Positions 1 through 6,236 of a DNA stretch of 7,718 bases are shown here, piece after piece; position 1 is the first letter of the stretch; each line of letters begins with the position of its first letter. Origin of the DNA: Quadrisphaera sp. Its GTDB lineage: Bacteria; Actinomycetota; Actinomycetes; Actinomycetales; Quadrisphaeraceae. The DNA is taken from assembly GCA_029258695.1 (NCBI GenBank), contig JARIBR010000208.1, positions 1 through 7,718 of the forward strand. The letters run 5' to 3'. The translations under genes and the position numbers were made by a program. Under the pieces are notes generated by a model. That model was not told the DNA's origin and made no database searches. It was given only the letters and a program-made list of their open reading frames with translations.

Positions 1-211
1 TCAGCATCACGAGGACCAGGACGAGGTAGCCGGCGGCCCAGACGCCCGGGATCCTCGGGTCGACGTCCATCTGTGCTGCCTGCAGGAGGCCGGCGAGCAC
101 GGACAGACCCATGAGGATGTCGAGCAGCGCCGCGGCGCGCCCGGAGACCGGCGCGGTCCCGGGGCCCTCCTTGCGGCGCGTCACCTCGTGGAGATCGGCC
201 ACGTCGGTCAT
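1..211 (-). CDS. Small membrane protein, C-terminus cut by window edge
   Basis: I do not recognise this gene. Read from an ATG at 211 toward the left edge, 70 codons are open with no stop, so only the N-terminal part is present. The protein begins MTDVADLHEVTRRKEG, a charged cytosolic-looking segment. A hydrophobic stretch at about residues 26-46 and a second one starting near residue 56 follow, and the second continues off the window, so at least two membrane segments are likely. There is no cleavable signal peptide with a clear cleavage site. Third codon positions are almost all G or C, which supports real coding on this strand over the overlapping plus-strand extension. A weak GGGG Shine-Dalgarno lies just before the start. 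The gene is divergent from the CPBP operon and shares a 130-base spacer with it. It could be part of a short membrane protein of unknown role. Confidence 0.6.
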   Translation of the reverse strand, partial: MTDVADLHEVTRRKEGPGTAPVSGRAAALLDILMGLSVLAGLLQAAQMDVDPRIPGVWAAGYLVLVLVML

Positions 212-217
212 CCCCGA

Positions 218-233
218 GACGGTAGCCACCGTC
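218..233. repeat. Short inverted repeat in leader of the left-edge gene
   Basis: The arms GACGGT and ACCGTC (6 bases each) flank a 4-base AGCC spacer. The repeat lies 7 bases upstream of the minus-strand ATG at 211, so it would fold as a small hairpin in that mRNA leader just before the ribosome site, or serve as a binding site. A six-base match can arise by chance in such G+C-rich DNA. Confidence 0.25.
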
Positions 234-259
234 AGGGTGCACAGCCCCACCACGACCCG

Positions 260-271
260 TGACCCGGGTCA
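260..271. promoter_or_regulatory. Perfect 12-base palindrome, candidate operator
   Basis: TGACCCGGGTCA is a perfect palindrome in the middle of the 130-base divergent spacer between the left-edge membrane protein gene (start 211) and the first CPBP gene (start 342). Its position and symmetry suit a dimeric regulator that controls both directions. No convincing -35/-10 pair could be picked out next to it. The call is inference from symmetry and position. Confidence 0.35.
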
Positions 272-341
272 TGACTTCGCCGCCACCACTCGTGACGCGG
301 GGGCGATGCGCGGACCGCCTCACGTGGCCGAGGTTGGTCGC

Positions 342-1247
342 ATGGCCACCGCCGACGTCCACGCACCCGTCACGCAGCACCTCGCTCCAAGGTCGCGATG
401 GCCCTGGGGCCTCCAGGCGCTGCTCAGCGTCGTGGTCATGATCGTCGCCACCTTTGCGCCGCTCGTGGTGCTCCTCGTGCCGGGCCTGGCACGGCTGGAC
501 GATCCGGGCAGCCTGACGATGGAGGTGCTCAGCGTCCTGGTGGTGGTGGGCGTGTGCCTGGTCACCCTGCTGGTCGCCCTGGGCGGTGTCGCGCTGCTGA
601 CCCGCCTCGACGGGCATCGACGGCTGCGCGACGTGGGCTGGCGCGTCGACCGACGGAGCCTGCCGCTCCTGGGGGTCGGCGTCGCGCTCAGCGTGGTGGT
701 CCTCGTCGGCGCGGGCGTCCCGCTGACCGCGGCCGGGCTGCTGCGCCCCGGCGACCCGGTGGACGCCGGGAGCCCGGTGTGGAGCGTGCTGGTCATCGGG
801 CTGGCCCAGGGCTTCGTGCTGCAGGCGATCCCCGAGGAGCTGATCTTCCGCGGCTACCTGCTCCGGTCGGTGCGGCTGCGTCCCCTCCTCGCGGTCCTCG
901 TCTCCGGCGTGGTCTTCGCCGCCCTGCACCTCGCCTCCAGCGGGGGGCAGCAGGGCTGGGGCGAGCGGGTCGTGTACCTGGCCGACCCCCTCGGCTTCGG
1001 TCTCGCCGCCGGGGCACTGGTGCTGCTCACCGGGTCGCGGTGGGTGGCGATCGGGATCCACGGGGGCATCCACGCCACCGTGCTGGCGACCACGCTGCTG
1101 GAACCGGTGTTCCCCGCCCTGGCGATCGGCAACGGCCCGGCGCTGTGGCTGCTGACCGGCCTCGCGTGGACGGTCGTCGCCGCGGTGGCGATGGTCGCGC
1201 TGAGGCGCCGTGAGCACGCCGCGCAGGGCGTGACCGGCGGTGCGTGA
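342..1247 (+). CDS. CPBP family intramembrane metalloprotease-like protein, copy 1
   Basis: A 301-residue multi-pass membrane protein of the CPBP (CAAX protease and bacteriocin-processing, also called Abi) family. Family members related to Rce1 are glutamate-type intramembrane proteases. Visible motifs are EELIFR at residues 165-170 (EExxxR), FAALH at 192-196 (FxxxH), and HGGIH at 240-244, where the usual HxxxN ends in His. About six or seven hydrophobic segments span residues 24-50, 60-87, 107-135, 146-162, 182-198, 214-245 and 265-287. The start at 342 is preferred because GAGG lies 8 bases upstream and because MATADVHAP...SRWPW aligns with the N-terminus of the downstream paralogue. An in-frame extension back to 111 would overlap the minus-strand gene and has no Shine-Dalgarno. 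The substrate is unknown. In bacteria such proteins have been linked to self-immunity, peptide processing and protein sorting. It is transcribed with copy 2, whose ATG follows one base after this stop. Confidence 0.9.
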   Translation: MATADVHAPVTQHLAPRSRWPWGLQALLSVVVMIVATFAPLVVLLVPGLARLDDPGSLTMEVLSVLVVVGVCLVTLLVALGGVALLTRLDGHRRLRDVGWRVDRRSLPLLGVGVALSVVVLVGAGVPLTAAGLLRPGDPVDAGSPVWSVLVIGLAQGFVLQAIPEELIFRGYLLRSVRLRPLLAVLVSGVVFAALHLASSGGQQGWGERVVYLADPLGFGLAAGALVLLTGSRWVAIGIHGGIHATVLATTLLEPVFPALAIGNGPALWLLTGLAWTVVAAVAMVALRRREHAAQGVTGGA

Positions 1248-1248
1248 G

Positions 1249-2136
1249 ATGACGACCCCTACCGTGACCTCGACGGTCCCCGCGTCCCGCTGGCCGTGGT
1301 TCGTGCAGGTCCTCCTCTGCCCGGTTCTGCTCTTCGCCGCGATCTACGCCTCCGTCCCGCTCCTTCTCGTCCCCGGCCTCGAGAGGCTCGACCGACCCGG
1401 CACGCCGCTGCTCGAGGCATTGGCGGTCGGCGTGCTGCTGGTCATGAACCTCCTCACCCTGCTGATCGCGGTGGGTGGGGTCGCGCTGCTCGCACGCCTC
1501 GACGGCCGGCGTCGTCTGCGCGACGTCGGGTGGCGCGTCGACCGCGCCGGCCTGCCGCTGCTGGGGCTCGGCGTGCTGCTCAGCGCGGTGGTCGTCGTCG
1601 CCGCCGGGGCCCCGCTCACCGTGGCGGGGGCGCTCCGTCCGATGGACGCGGGGATCGCCGGCGTCCCGCTGTGGCAGGTGCTCCTCGTCGGGCTCTCGCA
1701 GGCCTTCCTGCTGCAGGCGATCCCCGAGGAGCTGATCTTCCGCGGCTACCTCCTCGGCTCCCTGCGGATGCGCCCCCTTCCCGCGGTCCTGGTCTCGGGG
1801 GCGTCGTTTGCGGCCCTCCACCTCGCCTCGAGCGGCGGTCAGCAGGGCTGGGGCGAGCGGGTCGCGTACCTGGCGATGCCGCTGGGCTTCGGGCTCGCGG
1901 CGGGCGCGCTGTCGCTGCTCACCCGCTCGCTGTGGGTCGCCGTGGGCATCCACGGCGGGCTGCACGTGACCCTGCTGGCGTCGGCGCTGCTGGAGCGGGT
2001 CGACCCGGCCCTCGCCATCGGGAACGGTCCCGCGCTGTGGCTGCTCGCCGGACTGGGCTGGACGATCGTCGCGGCGGTGGCGATGGTGGCCCTGGCGCGG
2101 CGGGACGGCTCCGGAGATGGTCGCCTCGCTGCGTGA
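1249..2136 (+). CDS. CPBP family intramembrane metalloprotease-like protein, copy 2
   Basis: A 295-residue paralogue of the gene before it. Residues 13-285 align without a gap to residues 18-290 of copy 1, with roughly two thirds identity by eye. Long identical blocks surround the active-site motifs: AIPEELIFRGYLL, FAALHLASSGGQQGWGERV, PLGFGLAAGAL and ALAIGNGPALWLL. The candidate catalytic residues are E160, E161 and R165 (EExxxR), F187 and H191 (FxxxH), and H235, with HGGLH in place of HxxxN. The ATG at 1249 begins one base after the stop of copy 1, so translation is probably coupled. An in-frame GTG at 1240 would overlap copy 1 and add only three residues. The N-terminus and the first two hydrophobic segments are the most diverged parts, as expected if substrate choice differs. 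The active-site geometry looks conserved, so both copies are probably functional. Confidence 0.9.
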   Translation: MTTPTVTSTVPASRWPWFVQVLLCPVLLFAAIYASVPLLLVPGLERLDRPGTPLLEALAVGVLLVMNLLTLLIAVGGVALLARLDGRRRLRDVGWRVDRAGLPLLGLGVLLSAVVVVAAGAPLTVAGALRPMDAGIAGVPLWQVLLVGLSQAFLLQAIPEELIFRGYLLGSLRMRPLPAVLVSGASFAALHLASSGGQQGWGERVAYLAMPLGFGLAAGALSLLTRSLWVAVGIHGGLHVTLLASALLERVDPALAIGNGPALWLLAGLGWTIVAAVAMVALARRDGSGDGRLAA

Positions 2137-2196
2137 CGCGGCTGCTGCCCTTCCAGCTCAGTCGACACCCCTCACGACGTCGCCCGAAGCGCCGCC

Positions 2197-2210
2197 AGCA
2201 CCCCGGTGCT
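2197..2210. promoter_or_regulatory. Inverted repeat upstream of nuclease-like gene
   Basis: AGCACC and GGTGCT form a perfect 6-base inverted repeat around a CC centre, 45 bases before the GTG start at 2255. The 118-base spacer 2137-2254 is the only non-coding DNA between the CPBP pair and the next gene, so a promoter is expected here. TANNNT-like hexamers occur at 2215-2220 and nearby, but no matching -35 was found. Operator or chance symmetry are both possible. Confidence 0.25.
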
Positions 2211-2245
2211 CACCTACCGTCACCTCTACACACTGGAACGACGAC

Positions 2246-2250
2246 GGAGG
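2246..2250 (+). promoter_or_regulatory. Ribosome binding site GGAGG for the GTG start at 2255
   Basis: A GGAGG lies 4 bases before GTG at 2255. It decides the start: the same frame is open back to 2117, but that would overlap the end of the second CPBP gene and add a proline/threonine-rich, non-family-like N-terminus. Confidence 0.65.
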
Positions 2251-2254
2251 CGGC

Positions 2255-3628
2255 GTGGCCGAGGAGACCTGGAACGAAGCGCGGCTCATCCCCACGTCGG
2301 GGATCAACGGCTCCGAGGAGCAGGAGCGCCGCGCCACGTCAGCCCTGCTCGCCGTCATGGGCTCGGTGAAGGAGTTCGGCCGCGCGCTCGTCCAACCGCT
2401 CGGTGCGCCCGCCGGGGCTTTGAAGACGTACATCGAGGTCCCGTTCCAGCTCGGTGACCGGCGCCTCTACCCGGACGGGCTCCTTCACGTCTCGCGCGGC
2501 CAGCGCTCGTGGACAGCGCTGGTCGAGGTCAAGACCGGGACCCACGACCTCGCGCCGGAGCAGCTGGAGTCCTACCTGGAGATCGCCAGGAACGCCGGCT
2601 ACGACGCCCTGATCACCATCTCGAACCAGATCCCCTCCGCTCCGGGCGAGCACCCCACCACGGTCGACAAGAAGCTGCTGCGCAGGGTGGCCCTGCACCA
2701 CTGGTCGTGGACGCAGGTCCTCAGCGAGGCGGTGATGCAGAAGGAGCACCGTGGCGTCGCCGACCCGGACCAGGCGTGGATCCTGGGCGAGCTCATCCGC
2801 TATCTCGAGCACCCCCGCTCCGGAGCGCTGGAGCTCGACGACATGGGCGCCTCATGGGTGCGCGTGCGCGACGCCGTCCAGGCCTCGACGCTGCGCCCCG
2901 GCGACCAGGGCATCGCCGAGGTGACGGGACGCTTCGACGCCTTGCTGCGCTTCGCCAGCCTGCAGCTGGGACGCCGCCTCGGCACGGAGGTGACGGTGGG
3001 CCTGACCCGGCGCGAGCTGCTGGACCCCTCGCTGCGTCGCCAGGCCCTCGCCGAAGGGCTCGTCCAGCGCAGCCTGCTCGAGGGCAGCATCCGCATCCCC
3101 GACGCCGTCGCGGCGCTGCACGTCACCGCCGACCTGCGCTCGGGCCAGGTGACCTGCCACGTCGACGTCGACGCACCCCGCGAGGGACGCCCGACGACGC
3201 GAATCAACTGGCTCGTCCGTCAGCTCAAGAACGCGCCGGACGACGTCCGCGTCGAGGCGAGCGCCGCGCGCAGCCGGGGTCCCGGGGCGGCGGAGCTGCT
3301 CGCGGTCGTCCGTGAGCGCCCCGCGTCCCTGGTCGAGGACCCGGTGCGAGAGCTGAAGTCTTTCCGGATCGCGCGCTCCACGCCGCTCGGCACCAAGCGC
3401 GGTCGCGGTCGCGGGGCCTTCATCGACTCGGTGCTCACCGCCGTCGACGGCTTCTACGGCGACGTCCTGCAGCACCTCAAGGCGTGGTCGGCGGCGCCGC
3501 CGAAGATGCGCGAGCCACTCGACGCGCTGCCGACGGGGTCGGCGCTGGACTCGAACGCGTTGTCGTCGCAGGACGGCGCCGAGGACTCGTCAGCCTCGGA
3601 CACGGGGTCGGCCGCGTCGACGGGCTGA
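2255..3628 (+). CDS. PD-(D/E)XK nuclease-like protein of unknown role
   Basis: A 457-residue soluble protein beginning (GTG) AEETWNEARLIPTSGING. The N-terminal third carries a PD-(D/E)XK pattern: E61 in a helix/strand, P73-D74 in YPDGLLHV, then E91-V-K93 in LVEVKTG. Q103xxxY107 (QLESY) follows, like the QxxxY motif of RecB-type nucleases. The order and spacing fit a metal-dependent nuclease fold, so the catalytic set appears intact. Residues 170-400 look like an alpha/beta domain I cannot name. The last 30 residues are Ser/Asp/Ala-rich and probably disordered. From memory, similar actinobacterial proteins starting with an ARLIP-SGING-EEQERRATSALLAV pattern are filed as 'stress response protein'; I could not verify this. 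There is no signal peptide or membrane segment. It follows the CPBP pair by 118 bases on the same strand and converges on the 3677-5071 gene. The nuclease fold is likely; substrate and biological job are unknown. Confidence 0.8.
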   Translation: MAEETWNEARLIPTSGINGSEEQERRATSALLAVMGSVKEFGRALVQPLGAPAGALKTYIEVPFQLGDRRLYPDGLLHVSRGQRSWTALVEVKTGTHDLAPEQLESYLEIARNAGYDALITISNQIPSAPGEHPTTVDKKLLRRVALHHWSWTQVLSEAVMQKEHRGVADPDQAWILGELIRYLEHPRSGALELDDMGASWVRVRDAVQASTLRPGDQGIAEVTGRFDALLRFASLQLGRRLGTEVTVGLTRRELLDPSLRRQALAEGLVQRSLLEGSIRIPDAVAALHVTADLRSGQVTCHVDVDAPREGRPTTRINWLVRQLKNAPDDVRVEASAARSRGPGAAELLAVVRERPASLVEDPVRELKSFRIARSTPLGTKRGRGRGAFIDSVLTAVDGFYGDVLQHLKAWSAAPPKMREPLDALPTGSALDSNALSSQDGAEDSSASDTGSAASTG

Positions 3629-3676
3629 CCACCGCCAGGGGACGACCCGGCAGGACGGCCCAGGGACTGGTGCGGC

Positions 3677-5071
3677 TCAGCGGCGGTTGGGGTCGAGGAC
3701 GAGGGTGAAGGCGTCGTCGAGGAGGAGCCGCGCCAGGTCGAGGTCGTCCGGGAGCAGCTCGTCCAGGTCGTCCGTGCTCGGCACGTCAGTGCTCAGGCTG
3801 TCGGACCTGGGTTCGTCCGAGCACTGCGCGTGGGCGGCAGCGCCTGTGGGCGACGGCACGTCGTCGCGCCCGAGGCCCGCCTCGTGGGTCACGGGCTCGT
3901 CGGGCACGTCGGCCACGACATCGCTCAGGCCCGTCACCATATGCTCCTCCGGCGCGTGTGGACCTCGCGTCGCGACGAGGGCGAGCTCGACCGCGCGTTC
4001 GAGGGCCTGGGCGACGGCCTGGCCCGCGAGCGCGCCGGCGAGGCCGCCGACCACCGGGACGGGCACCGCCGTCTGGCCGGCGACGGTGAAGGCCCAGACC
4101 ACCCCGGACCGGCCGATGGTCGCGGCGCTGGCGCTGACGAGCCCCGTCACCGTGATCTGCCCACCGGCGAGGGCGGCGCCGTGCCCGGCCACCTCGACGA
4201 CGGACGCCCCCATGGTCACCGGCAGCGTCCCGAGGGCGAGCGCCCGCGGCAGGAGCCCCGCCATCGCCGCGAGCCGCACCCCCTCACCGAGGGCGGCGCT
4301 CGACCCGGCGCGGGCACCCGCCGCGGCGATGGTGCCGCCGGAGGCACGGAGCGCCTGCACCACGCCGCGGTCGTCGCCACGCGCGGTCGCCATCGCGCGC
4401 CCCGCCTCCACCACGGCCGCGAGCGCCGCGCTTGTCACGGCCGCTGAGCCGGCCTGCCGGGCCGCGGACGCCGCCACCTGACGAGCGGCCCAGCCGGCCG
4501 GATCGTCCGCAGCGCGACGGGCCTGCTCGAGGGAGACGGCGCGGCTGCGTACGCCCCCGACCTCGACCCGGTCCCCCAGGTGCGCGGCCGCGTCCCGGTA
4601 GCGGGCGAGCAGCGGGCTGTGCGGGTTCATGGCGAGGCGTTCGTCGAGCAACGAGCCGACGTCGCCAACGCGGTCGGACGCCACGAGGCGGCCCATCCCC
4701 GCGTAGTGCTCATGCCCTACCGCGTAGACGGTGGCTACCGCGCTCTCGTAGAGCTTGGCCTGCACCTGCGCTGCAACCTCGGCGCCGTCGAGGACCAGCA
4801 GGTCGGCGGCGGCGGTCTGGGAGCCTCCGGGCATCCACTCGGTCACCGCGGCGCGCAGCGCCGATCCCGTGGTGAGCGCGTGATGGTTGAAGGAGTGGGC
4901 GTGCATCACCTCGAAGAGGTGGCCAGCGCGGTACGCGGTGGTGACGCCGGCGTAGCGAGCCGCCAGGCGGACGGCGACCTCGTGGGTGTGCAGCGCCTCG
5001 GCGCTCTGCTGGGCTGCCGTGCGGGTGACGTGGTCGATCACGACCCGGAGCGCACCGTGCACGTCGCTCAC
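3677..5071 (-). CDS. Nuclease-like N-terminus fused to Gly/Ala-rich hydrophobic region
   Basis: A 464-residue protein of unrecognised family. Residues 48-106 show a conserved-looking pattern: G50-HLFE54, H57 and N62, then A89-D90 at the end of an ATEW-GG-Q segment, then Q102-V-Q104-A-K106. An E...D...QxK series is typical of divergent PD-(D/E)XK enzymes, so a nucleic-acid-acting domain is plausible, though unproven. Residues 205-360 are rich in Ala, Gly and Val with small-residue spacing (for example VVGGLAGALAG at 340-350), suggesting membrane-inserting or tightly packed helices. Residues 375-460 form an acidic tail ending in repeated Asp-Leu clusters (DDLDELLPDDLDLARLLLDD). The GTG start at 5071 overlaps the TGA of the upstream gene by four bases (GTGA), with GAGG 7 bases before it, so translation is coupled to that gene. 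It ends 48 bases from the convergent nuclease-like gene. An effector in a stress or defence pair is one reading. Confidence 0.75.
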   Translation of the reverse strand: MSDVHGALRVVIDHVTRTAAQQSAEALHTHEVAVRLAARYAGVTTAYRAGHLFEVMHAHSFNHHALTTGSALRAAVTEWMPGGSQTAAADLLVLDGAEVAAQVQAKLYESAVATVYAVGHEHYAGMGRLVASDRVGDVGSLLDERLAMNPHSPLLARYRDAAAHLGDRVEVGGVRSRAVSLEQARRAADDPAGWAARQVAASAARQAGSAAVTSAALAAVVEAGRAMATARGDDRGVVQALRASGGTIAAAGARAGSSAALGEGVRLAAMAGLLPRALALGTLPVTMGASVVEVAGHGAALAGGQITVTGLVSASAATIGRSGVVWAFTVAGQTAVPVPVVGGLAGALAGQAVAQALERAVELALVATRGPHAPEEHMVTGLSDVVADVPDEPVTHEAGLGRDDVPSPTGAAAHAQCSDEPRSDSLSTDVPSTDDLDELLPDDLDLARLLLDDAFTLVLDPNRR

Positions 5072-6006
5072 CTGGTGACCTCGGCTTCGGTGCCGGCTGC
5101 GCCGGTCGGGACGGTGTCCTCCGCACCGTGGACCGTGTCGGTGTCGGTGTCGGTCTGGGTTCTGGCGCCGTCTCGGGAGGCCATGACCTCGGCGAGGTGC
5201 GTGGCCACCGCGACGAGGCGCCCCGCGAGCCGCCGCTGGTCCTCCGGCCAGGTCCCGAGATCCTCGCTGGTCTCGACGGCTCGCTCGAACGCCGGCAGCA
5301 GCCGGCGGAGCGTCGCCTCCAGCCCGTCGAGCACCGCGCGGGCCTGCGCGCTGGCGCGGACCCGAGCGGCTGCGGCTCCCTCCTCGCGGGTCAGCTCGTC
5401 CTCGCCCTCCGTGAGCCGGTCGGCGGCATCACGCTGGGCCCTCCGCAAACGTCGTCCCTGCCACTGCCCCACGACCACGACGGACGCGGCGACCGGCGCC
5501 GCCACCACCGCGGTGAGCACCGCGGTACCGGCGGCCACCCCGCCCCCACCGGCCGCGAGGCTTCCTCCGCCCAGCCACGCGAGCGTCGCGCTGGACGCCG
5601 CGGCCCCGGAGAGCCCGGAGATCGCCGTGCCCGTCGAGGCGGTGGCCAGGGCGCCGACCGCGGAGAAGGTCACCGCTCCTGCCGCCGACCCCGCTGCGGC
5701 GCCACCGGCCAAACTGAGCAGCGCGGCTGCCGCTGCGGGCCGGGCGCTGGGCAGCGCGACGTGCGGACCACCCGTCGGCACCGCTCCACCAGTCTCGGCG
5801 AGCTCGCGGAGGTCCGCGCCTCGCACGCGGGAGAACACGTCGGTGAAGACGACCAGCGCCGCGTAGGCCGAGGTACGTGCCGTGGCCGTGAGCGTGGCCT
5901 CGGCGCTCAGGGACGCCTCGACGGCGCGATGGCGCTCGAGGAGCTCCTCGTGCCGCCGGCCGTTGCTCCGCGCCAGTCGCACCGCGCCCACCATCGCGAC
6001 GACCAT
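5068..6006 (-). CDS. Glycine-zipper membrane protein with coiled coils
   Basis: A 312-residue protein with no family name I can give. A short hydrophobic N-terminus (residues 1-12) is followed by a charged, helix-prone segment at 15-60. Residues 90-180 are Gly/Ala-rich and hydrophobic and include LGGGSLAAGGGGVAAG at 145-160, a glycine-zipper pattern that I remember seeing in uncharacterised bacterial membrane proteins. Residues 160-180 end this part as a clear membrane helix. A long charged helix at 182-275, probably a coiled coil, follows, then a Thr/Asp repeat (TDTDTDT at 285-291) and an acidic end. The ATG at 6006 is chosen because GGGGG precedes it. A GTG two codons upstream and an ATG at 5994 are alternatives. 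The open frame back to 6321 is rejected as Arg/Pro-rich and overlapping the divergent gene. Its stop overlaps the start of the next gene by four bases, so both products are probably made together and may interact. Confidence 0.75.
   Translation of the reverse strand: MVVAMVGAVRLARSNGRRHEELLERHRAVEASLSAEATLTATARTSAYAALVVFTDVFSRVRGADLRELAETGGAVPTGGPHVALPSARPAAAAALLSLAGGAAAGSAAGAVTFSAVGALATASTGTAISGLSGAAASSATLAWLGGGSLAAGGGGVAAGTAVLTAVVAAPVAASVVVVGQWQGRRLRRAQRDAADRLTEGEDELTREEGAAAARVRASAQARAVLDGLEATLRRLLPAFERAVETSEDLGTWPEDQRRLAGRLVAVATHLAEVMASRDGARTQTDTDTDTVHGAEDTVPTGAAGTEAEVTR
5135..5152. repeat. Tandem hexanucleotide repeat, three copies
   Basis: GTGTCG is repeated three times on the plus strand. 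Read on the minus strand inside the glycine-zipper protein gene, it encodes the Thr-Asp run near its C-terminus. Copy-number change would add or remove Thr-Asp pairs without a frameshift, so the tail length could vary between strains. Confidence 0.7.
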
Positions 6007-6153
6007 GCCCACCCCCGTGCTCAGAGCGCTGCGGCCACGAGCCGGTGCGCCGCGCTGATCACCGTATTTCGGCACCGACCGCCATGGGCACGAGCCACGC
6101 CGCCGTGGGTCCACCCGCCCGGCATCTCGTCCAGCTGCCGGGTAGCCCCGGGC

Positions 6154-6169
6154 ACACCCAACTGGGTGT
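6154..6169. promoter_or_regulatory. Inverted repeat, candidate operator
   Basis: ACACCCA and TGGGTGT are perfect 7-base arms around a 2-base AC centre. The site lies within the divergent spacer, 68 bases before the NERD gene start and about 150 bases before the minus-strand operon start. Symmetry and place suit a dimeric regulator. The TGGG/CCCA core is G+C-rich enough that chance remains possible. Confidence 0.35.
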
Positions 6170-6223
6170 CTGCCCCCGCGCGCGGCTCCAGCTCGCCCAG
6201 CGCTCTCCCGATGCCTGAGCGAC

Positions 6224-6231
6224 GGGGGAGG
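6224..6231 (+). promoter_or_regulatory. Strong ribosome binding site for the NERD gene
   Basis: GGGGGAGG ends 5 bases before the ATG at 6237. This spacing favours ATG 6237 over the in-frame GTG codons at 6231 and 6234, which overlap or touch the site. Confidence 0.75.
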
Positions 6232-6236
6232 TGGTG

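Larger units (their letters stand above)
6007..6236. promoter_or_regulatory. Divergent intergenic region between membrane protein operon and NERD gene
   Basis: This 230-base spacer separates the starts of the minus-strand operon (6006) and the plus-strand NERD gene (6237) and must hold promoters for both. It contains a 7-base inverted repeat at 6154-6169. The least G+C-rich spot is GTATTTC near 6064-6070, which could be part of a minus-strand -10, but no -35 partner was found. An open minus-strand frame crosses it but reads as Arg/Pro-rich translation without coding character, so I treat it as non-coding. Confidence 0.5.

Noticed and set aside
111..341. In-frame N-terminal extension of the first CPBP gene
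   Set aside because: It overlaps the minus-strand gene, has no ribosome site, reads as low-complexity, and the paralogue aligns only from about 342.
1027..1965. 312-residue minus-strand open frame across the CPBP pair
   Set aside because: It is a shadow of the conserved plus-strand genes, Arg/Gln/Pro-rich, with no recognisable domain.
2117..2254. Extension of the nuclease-like gene back to 2117
   Set aside because: It would overlap the CPBP stop and lacks a ribosome site, whereas GTG 2255 follows GGAGG.
3629..3676. Possible bidirectional terminator between convergent genes
   Set aside because: Only an ACCGCC/GGCGGT match reaching into the downstream gene with a long loop was found, and no T-run. 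This is too weak to call.
4580..5866. 428-residue plus-strand open frame
   Set aside because: It is antisense to two genes with strong third-position G/C bias and a coupled overlap. The translation is a Ser/Ala/Arg/Thr-rich shadow.
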